Positions 6,074 to 6,546 of a stretch of 6,546 nucleotides of DNA are shown piece by piece. A model generated the notes under the pieces. The model made no database searches and was not told the DNA's origin. It saw only the letters and a list, made by a program, of their open reading frames with translations. Origin of the DNA: Hyphomicrobiales bacterium (GTDB lineage: Bacteria > Pseudomonadota > Alphaproteobacteria > Rhizobiales > Aestuariivirgaceae); assembly GCA_025362535.1 (NCBI GenBank), contig JANYGE010000306.1, forward strand, positions 1 through 6,546, written 5' to 3'. How positions within the stretch are numbered: the first letter of the stretch is position 1; each line of letters begins with the position of its first letter. The position numbers were made by a program, and so were the translations under genes.

Positions 6074-6484
6074 TTAGTCCCCTGCTTTATCGGCGATATA
6101 AACGTCTATGCTGATCTGTCCGGCAATTTTAAAATTAAGCGTGAGCTGCAGTTTTTCTCCCTTAGACAATGGTTTTGCAAGACCAACCAACTGCAAATGT
6201 TTTGCCACGGCCCGCATGGGGAAAGGATGGTTTGGCTCCAAAGCAAACTCTTCAAGTTTTGTGTCGCTATCACGAAATTCAACGGCTTGCGCGGTGGGAG
6301 ATGAAGCCGAAATAAGTGCATCAGCTTCAGTGCCCGTATTGAGCAATGGCATCATCACGCTTGTTTCTGGACTATTCGATGGCAGGCCCCACGCATGGCC
6401 AATAGCGATTGCTCCCAGCTTAAAAGAATGGGCCCAAACCGCGCGCGGCACAAGGAGAAGAGCAAGGAAATTTCTGCGTTTCAT
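6074..6484 (-). CDS. Exported PCu(A)C-like protein (DUF461), copper ligands mostly missing
   Basis: A 136-residue secreted protein of the PCu(A)C periplasmic copper chaperone family, whose members deliver Cu(I) to cytochrome oxidase. The signal peptide has a Tat-like twin arginine (K2-R3-R4-N5-F6-L7) and a short hydrophobic core, with probable cleavage after VWA at residue 18. Fold landmarks are GHAWGLP (29-35), MPLLNTGTEADALISASSP (45-63), HLQLVGL (96-102), the KPLSKGEKLQLTLNF stretch (104-118), and IAGQISIDVYI (120-130). The classical ligands are altered: the His-Glu-Met motif after the SSP segment reads V68-E-F-R-D72, and HLMLMGL reads HLQLVGL, leaving H96 as the only usual ligand. Mature residue 1 would be H19 (HSFKLGAIAIGH), and H30 is also present. 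Copper binding is thus uncertain or non-classical. It is the first gene of a pair with the OsmC-like gene, one base apart. Confidence 0.85.
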   Translation of the reverse strand: MKRRNFLALLLVPRAVWAHSFKLGAIAIGHAWGLPSNSPETSVMMPLLNTGTEADALISASSPTAQAVEFRDSDTKLEEFALEPNHPFPMRAVAKHLQLVGLAKPLSKGEKLQLTLNFKIAGQISIDVYIADKAGD

Positions 6485-6520
6485 AGTGTCTGTTAGACGC
6501 CCTTTAAAAAACTTGTCGCC

Positions 6521-6546
6521 ATGATAAAGTGCCGCATGGCTGAAGT
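6521..6546 (+). CDS. Possible start of a divergent plus-strand gene (cut by the edge)
   Basis: Two in-frame ATGs at 6521 and 6536 open a frame (MIKCRMAE) that runs off the window. No Shine-Dalgarno sequence precedes either. The layout would make it divergent from the PCu(A)C-like gene across about 36-50 bases containing an A-run (6506-6511). Too little is present to identify a product, and the end of a minus-strand gene stopping at 6493 is an equally possible reading. Confidence 0.2.

Noticed and set aside
5810..6304. Open plus-strand frame of 164 codons opposite the OsmC-like and PCu(A)C-like genes
   Set aside because: It spans two confirmed minus-strand genes, shows no domain, and is rich in Ser, Pro and Arg as expected for an antisense shadow frame.
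6108..6524. Open plus-strand frame of 138 codons opposite the PCu(A)C-like gene
   Set aside because: Antisense to a gene with a signal peptide and family landmarks; no motif of its own.
1..6546. Search for CRISPR arrays, insertion sequences, tRNA or rRNA genes and toxin-antitoxin pairs
   Set aside because: No regularly spaced repeats, transposase motifs, RNA gene signatures or paired small genes were seen; nearly all DNA is in housekeeping or known-family coding sequence.

Overview
The window is a compact piece of an alphaproteobacterial chromosome, most likely Rhizobiales/Hyphomicrobiales or a near relative. This is inferred from the gene order dac-tmk-holB-metG, the family types (a zinc-less delta' subunit, a DUF1194 secreted von Willebrand A protein, a Tat-like PCu(A)C relative) and a moderate base composition. 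No mobile element, CRISPR array, rRNA or tRNA was seen, and the longest stretch without a gene is about 95 bases.

Left part (1-3670, all minus strand): a tightly packed unit transcribed right to left, containing a D-alanyl-D-alanine carboxypeptidase, thymidylate kinase (tmk), DNA polymerase III delta' (holB) and methionyl-tRNA synthetase (metG, cut by the left edge just before its KMSKS loop should appear). Start and stop codons overlap or nearly touch (11 or 1 bases, 8 bases, 21 bases), so translational coupling is likely. The unit joins cell-wall trimming, dTTP supply, replication-clamp loading and tRNA charging, and is a recurrent housekeeping arrangement in this class.

Middle (3706-5186): uracil-DNA glycosylase (ung, minus) is followed by the carboxypeptidase after 35 bases. 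It is divergent from a secreted DUF1194 protein (plus) with an intact metal-ion-dependent adhesion site.

Right part (5140-6484, minus): a PCu(A)C-like exported protein, an OsmC/YhfA-type thiol peroxidase-like protein and a UPF0310 EVE-domain protein, in transcription order. The first two are one base apart. The EVE gene runs tail-to-tail into the DUF1194 gene with a 47-base coding overlap. The last bases (6521-6546) may hold the start of a divergent plus-strand gene.

I found no clearly novel multi-gene system. The most interesting points are the PCu(A)C relative, which lacks most usual copper ligands but would expose an N-terminal histidine after signal cleavage; the antisense coding overlap with two small hairpins; a possible leaderless promoter for the carboxypeptidase; and a possible paired-Shine-Dalgarno leader on the EVE gene.
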